Assembly (NCBI GenBank): GCA_018692355.1
Contig: JABHKE010000136.1
Span: 1-49,738 of the forward strand
Origin: Fidelibacterota bacterium
GTDB lineage: Bacteria; Fidelibacterota; Marinisomatia; Marinisomatales; UBA1611
Reading direction: 5' to 3'
DNA: 49,738 bases
The notes under the pieces were generated by a model. The model made no database searches. It saw nothing but the letters and a program-made list of their open reading frames with translations, and was not told where the DNA came from. Shown in pieces: positions 1 to 10,550 of the stretch; position 1 is the first letter of the stretch; every line of letters starts with the position of its first letter. The position numbers and the translations under genes were made by a program.

Positions 1-256
1 AAACGCGATCTCCTGGTTTATAATGTGTCACACCGGGACCAATATCTTCAATAATGCCGCAAAATTCATGTCCAGTAATGAGTGGGAGTTCCAAAGTACG
101 TTGTGCCCATTCATCCCATTTATAAATATGCAGGTCTGTTCCACAAATGGCGGTGTGGGTAATTCTGATCTTTACATCATTGGTGCTGCAATTTGGGATG
201 GGGACATCTTCCATCCAGATCCCACGCTGGGGAGATTTTTTTACAAGTGCTTTCAT
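1..256 (-). CDS. tdh: L-threonine 3-dehydrogenase, N-terminal part (gene runs off the left edge)
   Basis: The minus strand opens with ATG at 256 and encodes 85 residues up to the window edge. The start [20 protein letters not shown], the zinc-site segment [17 protein letters not shown] and [12 protein letters not shown] follow the order and spacing of bacterial threonine 3-dehydrogenase (zinc medium-chain dehydrogenase family; NAD-dependent oxidation of L-threonine to 2-amino-3-ketobutyrate). The catalytic-zinc Cys (ICGTD) and His-Glu (GHE) are present. The NAD-binding domain lies outside the window. No Shine-Dalgarno sequence precedes the start. It is divergent from parA, with about 267 bases between them. 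Another zinc alcohol dehydrogenase is the alternative, but WDEWAQ is very Tdh-like. Confidence 0.9.
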   Translation of the reverse strand, partial: MKALVKKSPQRGIWMEDVPIPNCSTNDVKIRITHTAICGTDLHIYKWDEWAQRTLELPLITGHEFCGIIEDIGPGVTHYKPGDRV

Positions 257-523
257 TATTTTAGTCTAAAATTTCTTTGATTATTGAATTCTAAATTTAA
301 GATAAATAAAGAATGGTTTTTTAGATTAAAGATCCAACCTCCAAAATACTAAAACAGCCGAGTAAAGATGCGATACGAAAAAATTATTATCAACACAAAT
401 TGTTAACCGCCTCGAAATGTATTTTTAAAAATGAGTGAACATTGTCGCACTTTTTGGCTAAAAACCACTCAAACGAATCTGAATCCAACCCTAAATTGCT
501 TGCCCGAATTTTTCATATTTATT

Positions 524-1288
524 ATGGCTACCGTATTAGCATTCACAAATCAAAAAGGAGGTGTGGGAAAGACCACATCCGCAGTCAATGTCGCATTGAG
601 TATGGCAGTTTCAGAGGTTCGTACACTTCTCATAGATTTAGATCCCCAATCTAATGCAACCACAGGATTGTCGGATCTTTTCGAAAAGACAAATGGGTCA
701 ATTTATGATGTCCTAATAAAAGGTGATGGAATCAAAGATGCCATTACCAAAACATCTTTTTCACATTTGGATATTGTGTCTTCAACTAACGACCTTGTAG
801 GGGCAGAGATTGAACTTGTAAGCATCATGGCTCGGGAATACCAGCTCAAGAAAGTGCTGAAAAATATTAAGAAAAGTTATGAAATCATTATTATTGATTG
901 TCCGCCATCATTGGGTCTACTTACGATCAATGCGCTTACTGCATCCGATGCACTGGTAATCCCAATTCAATGCGAATATTTTGCCTTGGAAGGGTTGGGC
1001 CAATTGTTGAATACAGTTCGGTTGGTACAACGTCATTTAAATAAAAAATTGGAGATCGCTGGTATCTTAATGACCATGTATGATAGCCGATTGAACTTAT
1101 CCAAACAGGTGGTGAAAGAAGTAAATGGTTTTTTTAAGGATAAATTGTTTAAAACATTCATTCATCGTAACGTCCGATTAAGTGAAGCACCGAGTTTTGG
1201 AAAACCAGCCCTTTTGTATGATGCTAATTCAACCGGTGCCAGAAATTATATGAGTTTGACAGAGGAAATACTCCAACGTGTCAGTTAA
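524..1288 (+). CDS. parA: Chromosome-partitioning ATPase ParA/Soj
   Basis: A 254-residue ParA-family ATPase. I chose the ATG at 524 because the protein then begins MATVLAFTNQKGGVGKTT, the normal ParA start; an upstream in-frame ATG at 431 would add 31 residues unlike the family. The deviant Walker A motif KGGVGKTT lies at residues 11-18, with the signature lysine at 11 as well as the P-loop lysine at 16. The switch/Walker B segment IIIIDCPPSLGLLTINAL follows around residue 120. ParA binds DNA non-specifically and moves ParB-parS complexes during chromosome segregation. Its 3' end overlaps parB by 11 bases, so the two are co-translated. No convincing Shine-Dalgarno sequence is visible. Confidence 0.95.
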   Translation: MATVLAFTNQKGGVGKTTSAVNVALSMAVSEVRTLLIDLDPQSNATTGLSDLFEKTNGSIYDVLIKGDGIKDAITKTSFSHLDIVSSTNDLVGAEIELVSIMAREYQLKKVLKNIKKSYEIIIIDCPPSLGLLTINALTASDALVIPIQCEYFALEGLGQLLNTVRLVQRHLNKKLEIAGILMTMYDSRLNLSKQVVKEVNGFFKDKLFKTFIHRNVRLSEAPSFGKPALLYDANSTGARNYMSLTEEILQRVS

Positions 1289-2159
1289 TAGATTAGGAAA
1301 AGGCTTGGAAGCCCTGATTCGCCCGGAAGCGGAACAGAAGAAAAAACCTGGTAAAGCTCCAGCCGCTACAAAACCGGGTGTGACGGAAATTCCATTAAAA
1401 GAAATTCGTCCGAACCCAAACCAGCCCCGCAGGGACTTTGATGAATCAGCCCTGGAAGAATTAGCTGCATCAATCAAGGAAAAAGGTGTATTAACTCCCG
1501 TTACAGTTCGGGATACTGAAGATAGTTATGAATTAGTTGCTGGTGAGCGTCGCTGGCGCGCATCAAAAAAATGCAGAAAAAGGACCATCCCTGCATATGT
1601 GATTACCGTTAAAGATGATGCTGAAATGATGGAAATGGCATTGATTGAAAATATTCAGCGGGAAGACCTGAATTCGTTGGAAGAATCGGAAGCATTTGCT
1701 GTATTGAATTCCAAATTTGAAATGTCTCACGTAGCTATCGCAAAAGCCGTTGGGAAGAAGCGAGTCACTGTTTCTAATTCACTTCGATTATTGAAATTAC
1801 CGCCGGACATTAGAAAAAGTTTAAGAAAAGGTAATATTTCTGCGGGACATGCCCGAGCCATTCTTCAGGCAAAAACCGGGCCGGCTATGAATAAGATATG
1901 GAAGGCGATCTTGAATAAGGATCTGAGTGTTCGAGGTGCAGAAGCTTTAGTGAAGGCATCAACTAAACCACCAAAAAAGAAGAAGATTATTTTCTCCAAA
2001 AAGTCTCATCAAATTCAGGTACTTGAAAATCAATTGATAGAAGTTTTTGGTACAAAAGTGGCACTGAAACCAGGAAAAAAAGGTGGTGCTATTGAAATCT
2101 CATATTTTTCTGATGATGACCTTGAACGTATTCTTGACCTGATCAATTCTATATCCTGA
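1278..2159 (+). CDS. parB: Chromosome-partitioning protein ParB/Spo0J
   Basis: A 293-residue ParB with a GTG start overlapping the end of parA. The N-terminal NTPase-like ParB domain shows IRPNPNQPRRDF and the nucleotide-binding GERRWRA motif (near residue 90), then IENIQREDLNSLEEA-type sequence and a helix-turn-helix region (HVAIAKAVGKKRVTVSNSLR, about residues 153-172) that reads parS. A lysine-rich linker (KPPKKKKIIFSKK) precedes a C-terminal dimerisation domain. ParB is a CTP-dependent DNA clamp that loads at parS. The chromosomal pair suggests proximity to the replication origin in many bacteria, but I found no dnaA, gyrase or full parS site here. Confidence 0.95.
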   Translation: MSVNRLGKGLEALIRPEAEQKKKPGKAPAATKPGVTEIPLKEIRPNPNQPRRDFDESALEELAASIKEKGVLTPVTVRDTEDSYELVAGERRWRASKKCRKRTIPAYVITVKDDAEMMEMALIENIQREDLNSLEESEAFAVLNSKFEMSHVAIAKAVGKKRVTVSNSLRLLKLPPDIRKSLRKGNISAGHARAILQAKTGPAMNKIWKAILNKDLSVRGAEALVKASTKPPKKKKIIFSKKSHQIQVLENQLIEVFGTKVALKPGKKGGAIEISYFSDDDLERILDLINSIS

Positions 2160-2166
2160 CCTTCCC

Positions 2167-2955
2167 ATGAAACCGGAAAAATACACTATCATGTTTATCC
2201 CGGACGATGAGTCCAGCTCCAAGTCTTATCATTTATCTAAAACAGCTATTCAGACGGTATTCTTTTCTGTGATAGTCCTTTTAACGTGTGTATTTGGTGT
2301 TCTATTCTATTACGTTCCGAAAATGGCAGATTATACAGAGATCAAGGATCGGCATGACCAGTTTGCTACAGAACGGCTCAAAGTATTGGAACTCACGCGG
2401 GATCTTGAACGGATGAAACAGATGGATAAATTAATTCGTCATTCGCTTGGGTCAAAATTAGATTTTGATGACCGTCCTGTCGTGTTCGATTCCATTACAA
2501 ATGCCGTCTCTACTGGTGGAAATTTGGTTTCATTTATTGAGAATATTCCATCTATTGCGCCTATCCAGGGGTTTGTAACACAACGATCGGGGAAGCCTGG
2601 GTTATTTATCTCAGAGACACATCATGGAATAGATATTGTAGCCAAGGAAGGGGAGCCTATTTTAGCCGCGGCATCCGGTGTTGTTGTTTATTCAGGCTGG
2701 AATTATGAATTTGGAAATATGCTCATTTTATATCATGGTGATGATTATTTTACGCACTATGGCCACAATCAGCAGAATTTTAAAAAACAGTTGGATCCTG
2801 TCACTCGCGGTGAAGTAATCGGTCTTGTTGGAAATACGGGTGTGTCTTCTGGTCCGCATTTACATTTTGAAGTCTGGCAGGAATTCGTTGCTATGGACCC
2901 ATTGATCTATTTCCCAGAATACCGTGCAACAGATTTAACTTCTCTCCATGAGTAA
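2167..2955 (+). CDS. Membrane-anchored M23 (LytM-type) peptidoglycan endopeptidase
   Basis: 262 residues: a short cytoplasmic N-terminus, one membrane segment (about 30-52, VFFSVIVLLTCVFGVLFYYV), a charged, probably coiled-coil stretch (about 58-95), then an M23 zinc peptidase domain. The zinc and catalytic signatures are visible: HHGIDIVA (H and D ligands), HYGH, and SGPHLHFEVW near residues 220-240. These enzymes cut peptide cross-links of peptidoglycan. All key residues are present, so it is probably catalytically active rather than an EnvC/NlpD-type activator. It starts 7 bases after parB and overlaps the bactofilin gene by 8 bases, the same pairing as M23 peptidases and bactofilins known from cell-shape systems of other bacteria. 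Confidence 0.88.
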   Translation: MKPEKYTIMFIPDDESSSKSYHLSKTAIQTVFFSVIVLLTCVFGVLFYYVPKMADYTEIKDRHDQFATERLKVLELTRDLERMKQMDKLIRHSLGSKLDFDDRPVVFDSITNAVSTGGNLVSFIENIPSIAPIQGFVTQRSGKPGLFISETHHGIDIVAKEGEPILAAASGVVVYSGWNYEFGNMLILYHGDDYFTHYGHNQQNFKKQLDPVTRGEVIGLVGNTGVSSGPHLHFEVWQEFVAMDPLIYFPEYRATDLTSLHE

Positions 2956-3307
2956 GATCAATTTTCAAAATGTTCATACTATGATTGGTGCTGATGCTAG
3001 GATTGATGGACCGGTGAAACTCCAGGAAGGGATTATTATTTATGGTCAGGTTCATGGGGATGTTGTAACAGATGGCCCTGTTCGTATTGCACAAAACGCT
3101 TTGGTTCAGGGTAACATATCAGGAAGCCATATTCGAGTTGGTGGAACTGTTGTTGGTAATATTGCAGCTGACGGTCAGGTAATTCTTGGGAAAAAATGTA
3201 TCCTGAAGGGGGATATTATTTATAGGAAATTACTCATTGAAGATGGCGCCCAGTTTGAAGGGAAGTGCGACATAGTGGGACGTGATTCAGAAAATACCAA
3301 CTCATAG
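2948..3307 (+). CDS. Bactofilin
   Basis: 119 residues forming a single bactofilin domain (polymer-forming cytoskeletal protein, formerly DUF583). The repeating right-handed beta-helix pattern is plain: I-x-G-x-V-x-G-D-V steps such as IIYGQVHGDVVTDGPVRI, VQGNISGSHIRVGGTVVGNI and LKGDIIYRKLLIEDGAQFEG. Bactofilins self-assemble without nucleotide and scaffold peptidoglycan enzymes or, in some bacteria, ParABS components. The gene overlaps the M23 peptidase gene upstream and is two bases from atpZ, so it sits between the segregation genes and the ATP synthase operon. Length is typical of the family. Confidence 0.92.
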   Translation: MSKINFQNVHTMIGADARIDGPVKLQEGIIIYGQVHGDVVTDGPVRIAQNALVQGNISGSHIRVGGTVVGNIAADGQVILGKKCILKGDIIYRKLLIEDGAQFEGKCDIVGRDSENTNS

Positions 3308-3309
3308 TA

Positions 3310-3567
3310 ATGACCGATCCTAAAGGTCGATCTGGTTTTGATCTGGGGCGGTCACTTGAATATTTTCAGAATATTGTAAAAGAATCTGGACCAGCCGCAT
3401 CTGCATCTTATACACTTGTGGCTTCTGTTCTCATTTTTACATTATTGGGCTGGTATATCGATTCATCAAGAGGAACAAAACCAATTGGTATTTTAGTGGG
3501 ATTGGGTATTGGATTGATTAGCGGTTTTTATCACTTAGCAAAAACGATTTGGATACGTAAACGTTGA
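3310..3567 (+). CDS. atpZ: AtpZ/AtpI-like small membrane protein of the ATP synthase operon
   Basis: 85 residues with two hydrophobic segments (about 33-51 and 57-77), joined by the short DSSRGTKPIG loop. Size, topology and position immediately before the ATP synthase genes match the AtpZ family (F0F1-ATPase subunit, putative Ca2+/Mg2+ transporter). The family helps c-ring assembly or cation supply; its exact role is unsettled. The sequence itself gives only topology and context. Its stop overlaps the TTG start of the next gene. Confidence 0.75.
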   Translation: MTDPKGRSGFDLGRSLEYFQNIVKESGPAASASYTLVASVLIFTLLGWYIDSSRGTKPIGILVGLGIGLISGFYHLAKTIWIRKR

Positions 3568-3911
3568 AATTGTTTTTTTATGGCGTAATGGCTTCTGTAG
3601 GGATTCTTGGATTGGCGGTGGGTTTTTATCCAGAATATCAAATTGAATTGTTTTTAGGATGGATACTCCCCACGTTGGCTGGGGTAACAACTATGTATTT
3701 TGTATTGGGTGCTTCAAAAAAAGATGCTCAACTTGTCACAAAAACCATCGCAACGGGATTTGTGATCAAGATGGTTTATTATGGTGTAACAATTCTCATT
3801 ATTTTTAAACTATATTCTTTTGAGCCTGTCTCATTCATGTGTAGTTTTGCGGGCTTTTTTCTAGGGCTACATGCACTGGAAGCAGTCATTGTAAAAGACA
3901 TTTCGAAGTAA
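3564..3911 (+). CDS. atpI: ATP synthase protein I-like membrane protein (AtpI)
   Basis: 115 residues with four predicted membrane segments, the topology of the AtpI/UncI family that assists assembly of the c-ring. The start is probably TTG at 3564, which overlaps the preceding TGA stop (TTGA) and suggests translational coupling; an internal ATG at residue 9 is the alternative. It lies 33 bases before atpB. The sequence is weakly conserved, so the call depends mainly on topology and position. Confidence 0.65.
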   Translation: MKLFFYGVMASVGILGLAVGFYPEYQIELFLGWILPTLAGVTTMYFVLGASKKDAQLVTKTIATGFVIKMVYYGVTILIIFKLYSFEPVSFMCSFAGFFLGLHALEAVIVKDISK

Positions 3912-3944
3912 ACTAAATATAAACCGAATTGAATCAATAGCAGT

Positions 3945-4874
3945 ATGAGTGCAGTTGAAACTGGGCACGCCTCCCAAAGTGTGATGGAACAGGTTGGACC
4001 AAACATTATCCACCATGTTTCCAATTCTGATATATCGCACCCCCTTTATCATATTCCACCACTCTTCGGGATAGATTTCTCAGTTACAAAACATGTATTA
4101 ATGTTATGGATTGTAGCTTTATTAGTTGGGATTGCTGTTATTATTCCTGTTAGAAAATTTTTATCTAGTAACAAGGCTGCACCATCAGGATGGATGAATG
4201 GTATTGAAGCCATTGTTCAATTCATTCGAGATTCCATTGTTAAGCCAAATGTAGGACCAAAATGGGTCATGACTTGGACTCCGCTTATTCTGACATTTTT
4301 CTTTTTCATTTTATTTGCAAATGGGATTGGTATGATTCCCATTTTTGATGTTTTAGGTGCATTTAACCGTTTTGTATTAGATGTGCCAGCGTCAGACTCC
4401 CACAATATGATCAATAATATTCTTCATGGTGGTGTGACAGCCACAGGAAACTTCAATGTAACAGCCGGACTGGCAACAATCACCTTTTTTTCAATCATGG
4501 TAGCGGGAACGATGGCTCATGGTTTTATTAATCATTGGAAAAATTTGGCGCCACACGGATTGGCATGGCCCGTATATATAATTCTGATCCCTATTGAATT
4601 AATGGGCCTTTTTGTAAAGCCATTTGCCCTAACCATGCGTTTGGCAGCCAACATGACAGGTGGACACATTGCACTGTTGGCACTTTTATCTCTCATGGCC
4701 ATTTTTGGCGAAATGTTTCATAGTACAATAGCAGGAGTTGGTGTGGCATTTGTCGCCATCCCTATTTCTGTCGCTATTTCAGCACTCGAAATTATTGTCG
4801 TTCTTGTACAGGCATATGTATTTACCTTACTTACATCTGTATTTGTTGGGATGGCAATTAATGTTCATCATTAA
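3945..4874 (+). CDS. atpB: ATP synthase F0 subunit a
   Basis: 309 residues, an integral-membrane stator subunit forming the two half-channels next to the c-ring. The essential arginine is visible in the conserved helix MRLAANMTGGH (Arg232, equivalent to Arg210 of E. coli), preceded by PIELMGLFVKPFALT. The C-terminal segment IIVVLVQAYVFTLL is also typical. The N-terminus is about 40 residues longer than the E. coli protein and histidine-rich (SDISHPLYHIPPL), as in FCB-group homologues. It is the first large gene of the ATP synthase operon. Confidence 0.97.
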   Translation: MSAVETGHASQSVMEQVGPNIIHHVSNSDISHPLYHIPPLFGIDFSVTKHVLMLWIVALLVGIAVIIPVRKFLSSNKAAPSGWMNGIEAIVQFIRDSIVKPNVGPKWVMTWTPLILTFFFFILFANGIGMIPIFDVLGAFNRFVLDVPASDSHNMINNILHGGVTATGNFNVTAGLATITFFSIMVAGTMAHGFINHWKNLAPHGLAWPVYIILIPIELMGLFVKPFALTMRLAANMTGGHIALLALLSLMAIFGEMFHSTIAGVGVAFVAIPISVAISALEIIVVLVQAYVFTLLTSVFVGMAINVHH

Positions 4875-4893
4875 TAAAAAAAGGATATAAACA

Positions 4894-5109
4894 ATGGAAG
4901 CAACTGTATTTGTACCTATAGGATTAGGGCTCACAGTCATTGGAGCAGGACTTGGGATTGGCCGTTTTGCAGCAGCAGCAGCAGAAGGTATCGCCCGTCA
5001 GCCCGAAGCCGCTGATAAGATCACTGGTGCCGTGAACTTGCCACTCTTTCTTCTTGAAGGTGTTGCAATTCTCGCAGAAGTGTTCATTTTTTTAATGCTA
5101 ATTCTTTAA
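4894..5109 (+). CDS. atpE: ATP synthase F0 subunit c
   Basis: 71 residues, two transmembrane helices joined by the ARQPE loop (residues 34-38). The glycine-rich helix 1 pattern GAGLGIG is at 17-23. The ion-binding carboxylate is Glu55 (LFLLEGVAIL). Residues after Glu55 are Gly-Val rather than the Ser/Thr of sodium-type c-rings and there is no helix 1 glutamine, so proton coupling is expected. A second acidic residue, Glu62, sits one helical repeat (seven residues) later in the same membrane helix, which is uncommon. Confidence 0.97.
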   Translation: MEATVFVPIGLGLTVIGAGLGIGRFAAAAAEGIARQPEAADKITGAVNLPLFLLEGVAILAEVFIFLMLIL

Positions 5110-5128
5110 TCAATAACCGTAAATAATT

Positions 5129-5695
5129 ATGGATCAAATTTGGGGAATTCCCGGAGGCGATGATCTCCATGAGTCCACAGAGGCTCATGGGAGCGCGAGT
5201 ACTCCGAACCCGTTAGTCCAATTAGATCCGGGTCTGTTCATTTGGACGATCCTGACCTTTTTGATCCTGTTCTATGTTTTGGCAAAGTTTGCCTGGAAAC
5301 CCCTGCTTACTGCATTGGAATCCAGGGAAAACACTATCAAATCTTCCTTGGAAGATGCTGAAAAAGCCAAAACAGAATTAGAACGGCTCAACGCTGAATC
5401 TGAAGAGATTATGGCTAAAGCCCGATCTGAAGCTCAAACTATTCGTGTAGAAGCGAAATCAGCAGCTGAAAAGATCAAGGCTGATGTTATGGTTCAGGCG
5501 GGTGAAGATGCGAATAAAATTCGTGAAGACGCCCAAAAACAGATCAATGTTGAAAAAGATAAAGCCATTCATGAAATTCGCCAGGAAGTGGTGAGTTTGA
5601 CTATGATGGTGGCTGAAAAGGTCATTAAAAAGAATCTGTCCAAAGAAGATAATCAAGCTTTAATTGAAGACTCCATTAAGCATCTAAAAGGATAA
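5129..5695 (+). CDS. atpF: ATP synthase F0 subunit b
   Basis: 188 residues: an N-terminal extension of about 32 polar residues, one membrane helix (about 33-53, PGLFIWTILTFLILFYVLAK) and a long charged right-handed coiled coil rich in Ala/Glu/Lys. This is the peripheral stalk subunit holding the F1 head. Most b subunits begin close to the membrane helix, so the acidic/His-containing extension is somewhat unusual. Only one b gene is present, implying a homodimer. Its TAA stop overlaps the atpH ATG by one base (TAATG). Confidence 0.95.
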   Translation: MDQIWGIPGGDDLHESTEAHGSASTPNPLVQLDPGLFIWTILTFLILFYVLAKFAWKPLLTALESRENTIKSSLEDAEKAKTELERLNAESEEIMAKARSEAQTIRVEAKSAAEKIKADVMVQAGEDANKIREDAQKQINVEKDKAIHEIRQEVVSLTMMVAEKVIKKNLSKEDNQALIEDSIKHLKG

Positions 5696-6231
5696 TGACG
5701 CGTAAACAAACCACAAAACGTCTTGCCAATGCACTTTATTCGGTCTCAGAACATAATAATATATTGGATTCAGTTCATCGTGGATTAAACACATTGAACA
5801 TCTTGGTGAAAACAGATTCCCAATTTCGTGTGTTTATTCAATCAAAACGAATTTCTGGCGAGGATAAAACCACCATTTTGAATAACGTGATGGGTGATTC
5901 AGGTCATCCATTGGTAGGTGAACTGCTCTCATATATAGAAGGGAGGCAGTCTTCCGCTATTTTGCAGGATGTAACGAACCTGTTTAACCGTCTATATAAA
6001 GAAGGAAAAAATATCATTTCCGTGAAAGGTACTGTGGCTAGTGCTATCAGTGAAGATGAAAAATCTTCCTTGAAATCATCGCTGGATCAAATACTTGGAA
6101 AAGAGACTGATCTGTCTTTAGATGTGGATGCTTCTTTAATTGGCGGGATCAGACTTAGAATCGAAAATACATTCTTGGACGCAACTGTCTGGAATCAATT
6201 GCAGACGCTCCGAGCGGAACTGCTGACATAG
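5695..6231 (+). CDS. atpH: ATP synthase F1 subunit delta
   Basis: 178 residues, the usual length for the delta/OSCP subunit that joins the peripheral stalk to the alpha-beta hexamer. An N-terminal helical domain is followed by the C-terminal OSCP signature region, with VKGTVASAISEDEKSSL and a final LIGGIRLRIENTFLDATV segment, equivalent to the conserved GG(L/V)xxxIxDxxxDxSxR motif. Its position between atpF and atpA is canonical, with one-base overlap upstream. Confidence 0.93.
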   Translation: MTRKQTTKRLANALYSVSEHNNILDSVHRGLNTLNILVKTDSQFRVFIQSKRISGEDKTTILNNVMGDSGHPLVGELLSYIEGRQSSAILQDVTNLFNRLYKEGKNIISVKGTVASAISEDEKSSLKSSLDQILGKETDLSLDVDASLIGGIRLRIENTFLDATVWNQLQTLRAELLT

Positions 6232-6249
6232 TAAAATAATTAGGAAATT

Positions 6250-7776
6250 ATGGATATACAAACTGATCAATTAACCCGCCTACTTCGCGAACAGATCGAG
6301 AAATTCGATGGTTCGGTTGATGTAGCTGAGGTCGGAGAAGTGATTGAAGTGGGTGACGGTGTTGCTCGTGTCTCCGGTCTTGAAAATGTAATGAGTTCGG
6401 AATTGGTAGAGTTGCCAAATAGCGTGTTCGGGATGGCATTGAATCTTGAAGAAGACAATGTGGGTCTCGTGCTTTTTGGCGAAACGCGATTGGTGAAAGA
6501 AGGTGATTTAGCAAAACGGACCGGCCGAGTGGTGGAGGTCCCTGTTGGGCCATCTATGCTTGGTCGCGTGGTTAATCCCTTGGGGCAGCCCATTGATGGT
6601 AAAGGTCCGATTGATACTCCCCATTCACTTCCTATTGAACGGAAAGCGTTGGGTGTTATGGCTCGTCAACCTGTGACTGAACCCTTGCAAACTGGTATCA
6701 AAGCTGTGGATAGTATGATCCCCATTGGTCGCGGCCAGCGTGAGCTGATTATTGGCGACCGTCAAACGGGAAAAACGGCTGTTGCCATTGATGCCATCAT
6801 CAACCAAGCTTACACCCATAAAACAGAAAAACCCGTTTACTGTATTTATGTAGCGATTGGACAAAAAGCATCAACCGTTGCTGCCCTCGTTCAAGAGTTG
6901 GAAGCAAATGGTGCCATGGAGTACACAACCGTTGTGGCAGCAAATGCATCTGATCCGGCACCGACACAATACATTGCTCCTTATTCTGGTGCAGCGATGG
7001 GCGAATATTTTCGCGACAATGGTAAACACGCCTTGATCATATATGATGATCTTTCAAAACAGGCTGTTGCCTATCGCCAGATGTCTTTGGTTCTTCGACG
7101 GCCACCGGGACGTGAAGCATTTCCGGGTGACGTTTTTTATCTCCACAGTCGTTTGCTAGAACGCGCATCCAAATTATCGGATGATTTGGGTGGTGGATCC
7201 CTGACAGCATTACCTATCATTGAAACTCAAGAAGGTGACGTTTCTGCTTATATTCCCACTAATGTAATCTCTATTACGGATGGACAGATCTATTTGGAAA
7301 CAAACTTATTCAATTCCGGAATTCGCCCGGCTATTGATGTGGGCCTTTCTGTTTCACGTGTAGGGGGAAATGCACAGATCAAAGCGATGAAATCTGTTGC
7401 GGGTACGCTCCGTCTAGATTTGGCACAATACCGTGAATTGGAAGCATTTGCAAAATTCGGATCTGATTTGGATAAAGCAACCTTGGCTCAATTGACCCGG
7501 GGTGAGCGGATGGTTGAAATCTTAAAACAGAATCAATATGTCCCTATGAATGTTGAAAAACAGGTGGCTATTATTTTTGCTGCTTCCAAAGGACACTTGG
7601 ATGACATTCCAGCGGAAAAAGTTTTAGACTTTGAAACAGGATTGTTGGAATACTTGGATGCTAATGCAGCAGATTCACTTGCTTCAATTGTGAAGGAGGG
7701 TAAGATTACCGATGAAAATGTAGGTACGCTTGAAAAAGCAATTGTAGACTACAAAGCAGGATTCAACGCCGAATAA
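6250..7776 (+). CDS. atpA: ATP synthase F1 subunit alpha
   Basis: 508 residues, the regulatory nucleotide-binding subunit of F1. The Walker A motif GDRQTGKTA spans residues 169-177 (Lys175, same number as in E. coli). The ATP synthase alpha/beta signature [14 protein letters not shown] with the arginine finger occurs near residue 365. Length and motif order are standard. Gap to atpH is 18 bases, to atpG three bases. Confidence 0.98.
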   Translation: MDIQTDQLTRLLREQIEKFDGSVDVAEVGEVIEVGDGVARVSGLENVMSSELVELPNSVFGMALNLEEDNVGLVLFGETRLVKEGDLAKRTGRVVEVPVGPSMLGRVVNPLGQPIDGKGPIDTPHSLPIERKALGVMARQPVTEPLQTGIKAVDSMIPIGRGQRELIIGDRQTGKTAVAIDAIINQAYTHKTEKPVYCIYVAIGQKASTVAALVQELEANGAMEYTTVVAANASDPAPTQYIAPYSGAAMGEYFRDNGKHALIIYDDLSKQAVAYRQMSLVLRRPPGREAFPGDVFYLHSRLLERASKLSDDLGGGSLTALPIIETQEGDVSAYIPTNVISITDGQIYLETNLFNSGIRPAIDVGLSVSRVGGNAQIKAMKSVAGTLRLDLAQYRELEAFAKFGSDLDKATLAQLTRGERMVEILKQNQYVPMNVEKQVAIIFAASKGHLDDIPAEKVLDFETGLLEYLDANAADSLASIVKEGKITDENVGTLEKAIVDYKAGFNAE

Positions 7777-7779
7777 TTT

Positions 7780-10048
<2,269 letters not shown>

Positions 10049-10049
<1 letters not shown>

Positions 10050-10447
10050 TGAGTGAATTCCAACTTGAAATTGTAACGCCGATTCGTGAACTTGATCAAG
10101 GACAAGTGAGTTATGTACGCTGTTCCGGATTAGATGGTTCATTTGGGGTTATGGCAAATCATCGCGAAGGTATCATTGCCTTGACTGTTGGGGAAATCAA
10201 AGTTACGCGAGAAGGTAAAGATGAATTCTTGGCCACAAGTGGTGGATTTGCAGAGATCATGAAAGATAAGGTGAAACTCTTGGTTGAATCGGTGGAGACG
10301 GTATCTGAAATTGATGCGGATCGTGCAGAAAAATCTTTAGAACGGGCTACGCGACGCAAATCTGAGAAAGATTCTAAAATGGATGAAGTTCGAATTGAAG
10401 CATCTTTAATGCGGGCCATTAACCGCTTACGGGTTTCCAAAAGATAA
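10049..10447 (+). CDS. atpC: ATP synthase F1 subunit epsilon
   Basis: 132 residues: N-terminal beta-sandwich (FQLEIVTPIRELDQGQVSYV, LDGSFGVMANHREGIIALTVG, SGGFAEIMKDKVKLLVE) and a C-terminal helical hairpin rich in Arg/Glu/Lys. This subunit links the rotor to the c-ring and can brake the enzyme. It is the last gene of the operon and is followed within 35 bases by a strong intrinsic terminator. Confidence 0.95.
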
Positions 10448-10481
10448 TTCTTTTTTTAAATTTGAAAAATGAAATCAGAAG

Positions 10482-10510
10482 CTCGAAACGGTTATTGTTT
10501 CGAGTTTTTT
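10482..10510 (+). terminator. Intrinsic terminator of the ATP synthase operon
   Basis: A perfect 8-bp stem, CTCGAAAC (10482-10489) and GTTTCGAG (10497-10504), encloses a 7-base loop and is followed by six T residues (10505-10510). It lies 34 bases after the atpC stop and 40 bases before the aspS start. Confidence 0.9.
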
Positions 10511-10550
10511 GTTTATGAACTAAATATGAAAAAATCTAATAAATTCAGAT

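Noticed and set aside
6248-6593. Long open frames on the strand opposite to atpA and many other core genes
   Set aside because: They are antisense to well-supported genes, have no ribosome-binding sites and their translations resemble no protein; they are codon-bias shadows.
7350-7365. TGTTTCACGTG, the left part of a parS site, inside atpA
   Set aside because: Only about 12 of 16 consensus bases match, the right half is missing, and the bases encode the conserved SVSRVGG segment of AtpA. Chance is the simpler explanation. Other CACGTG words (for example in secA at about 24829 and near 36184) match even less well.
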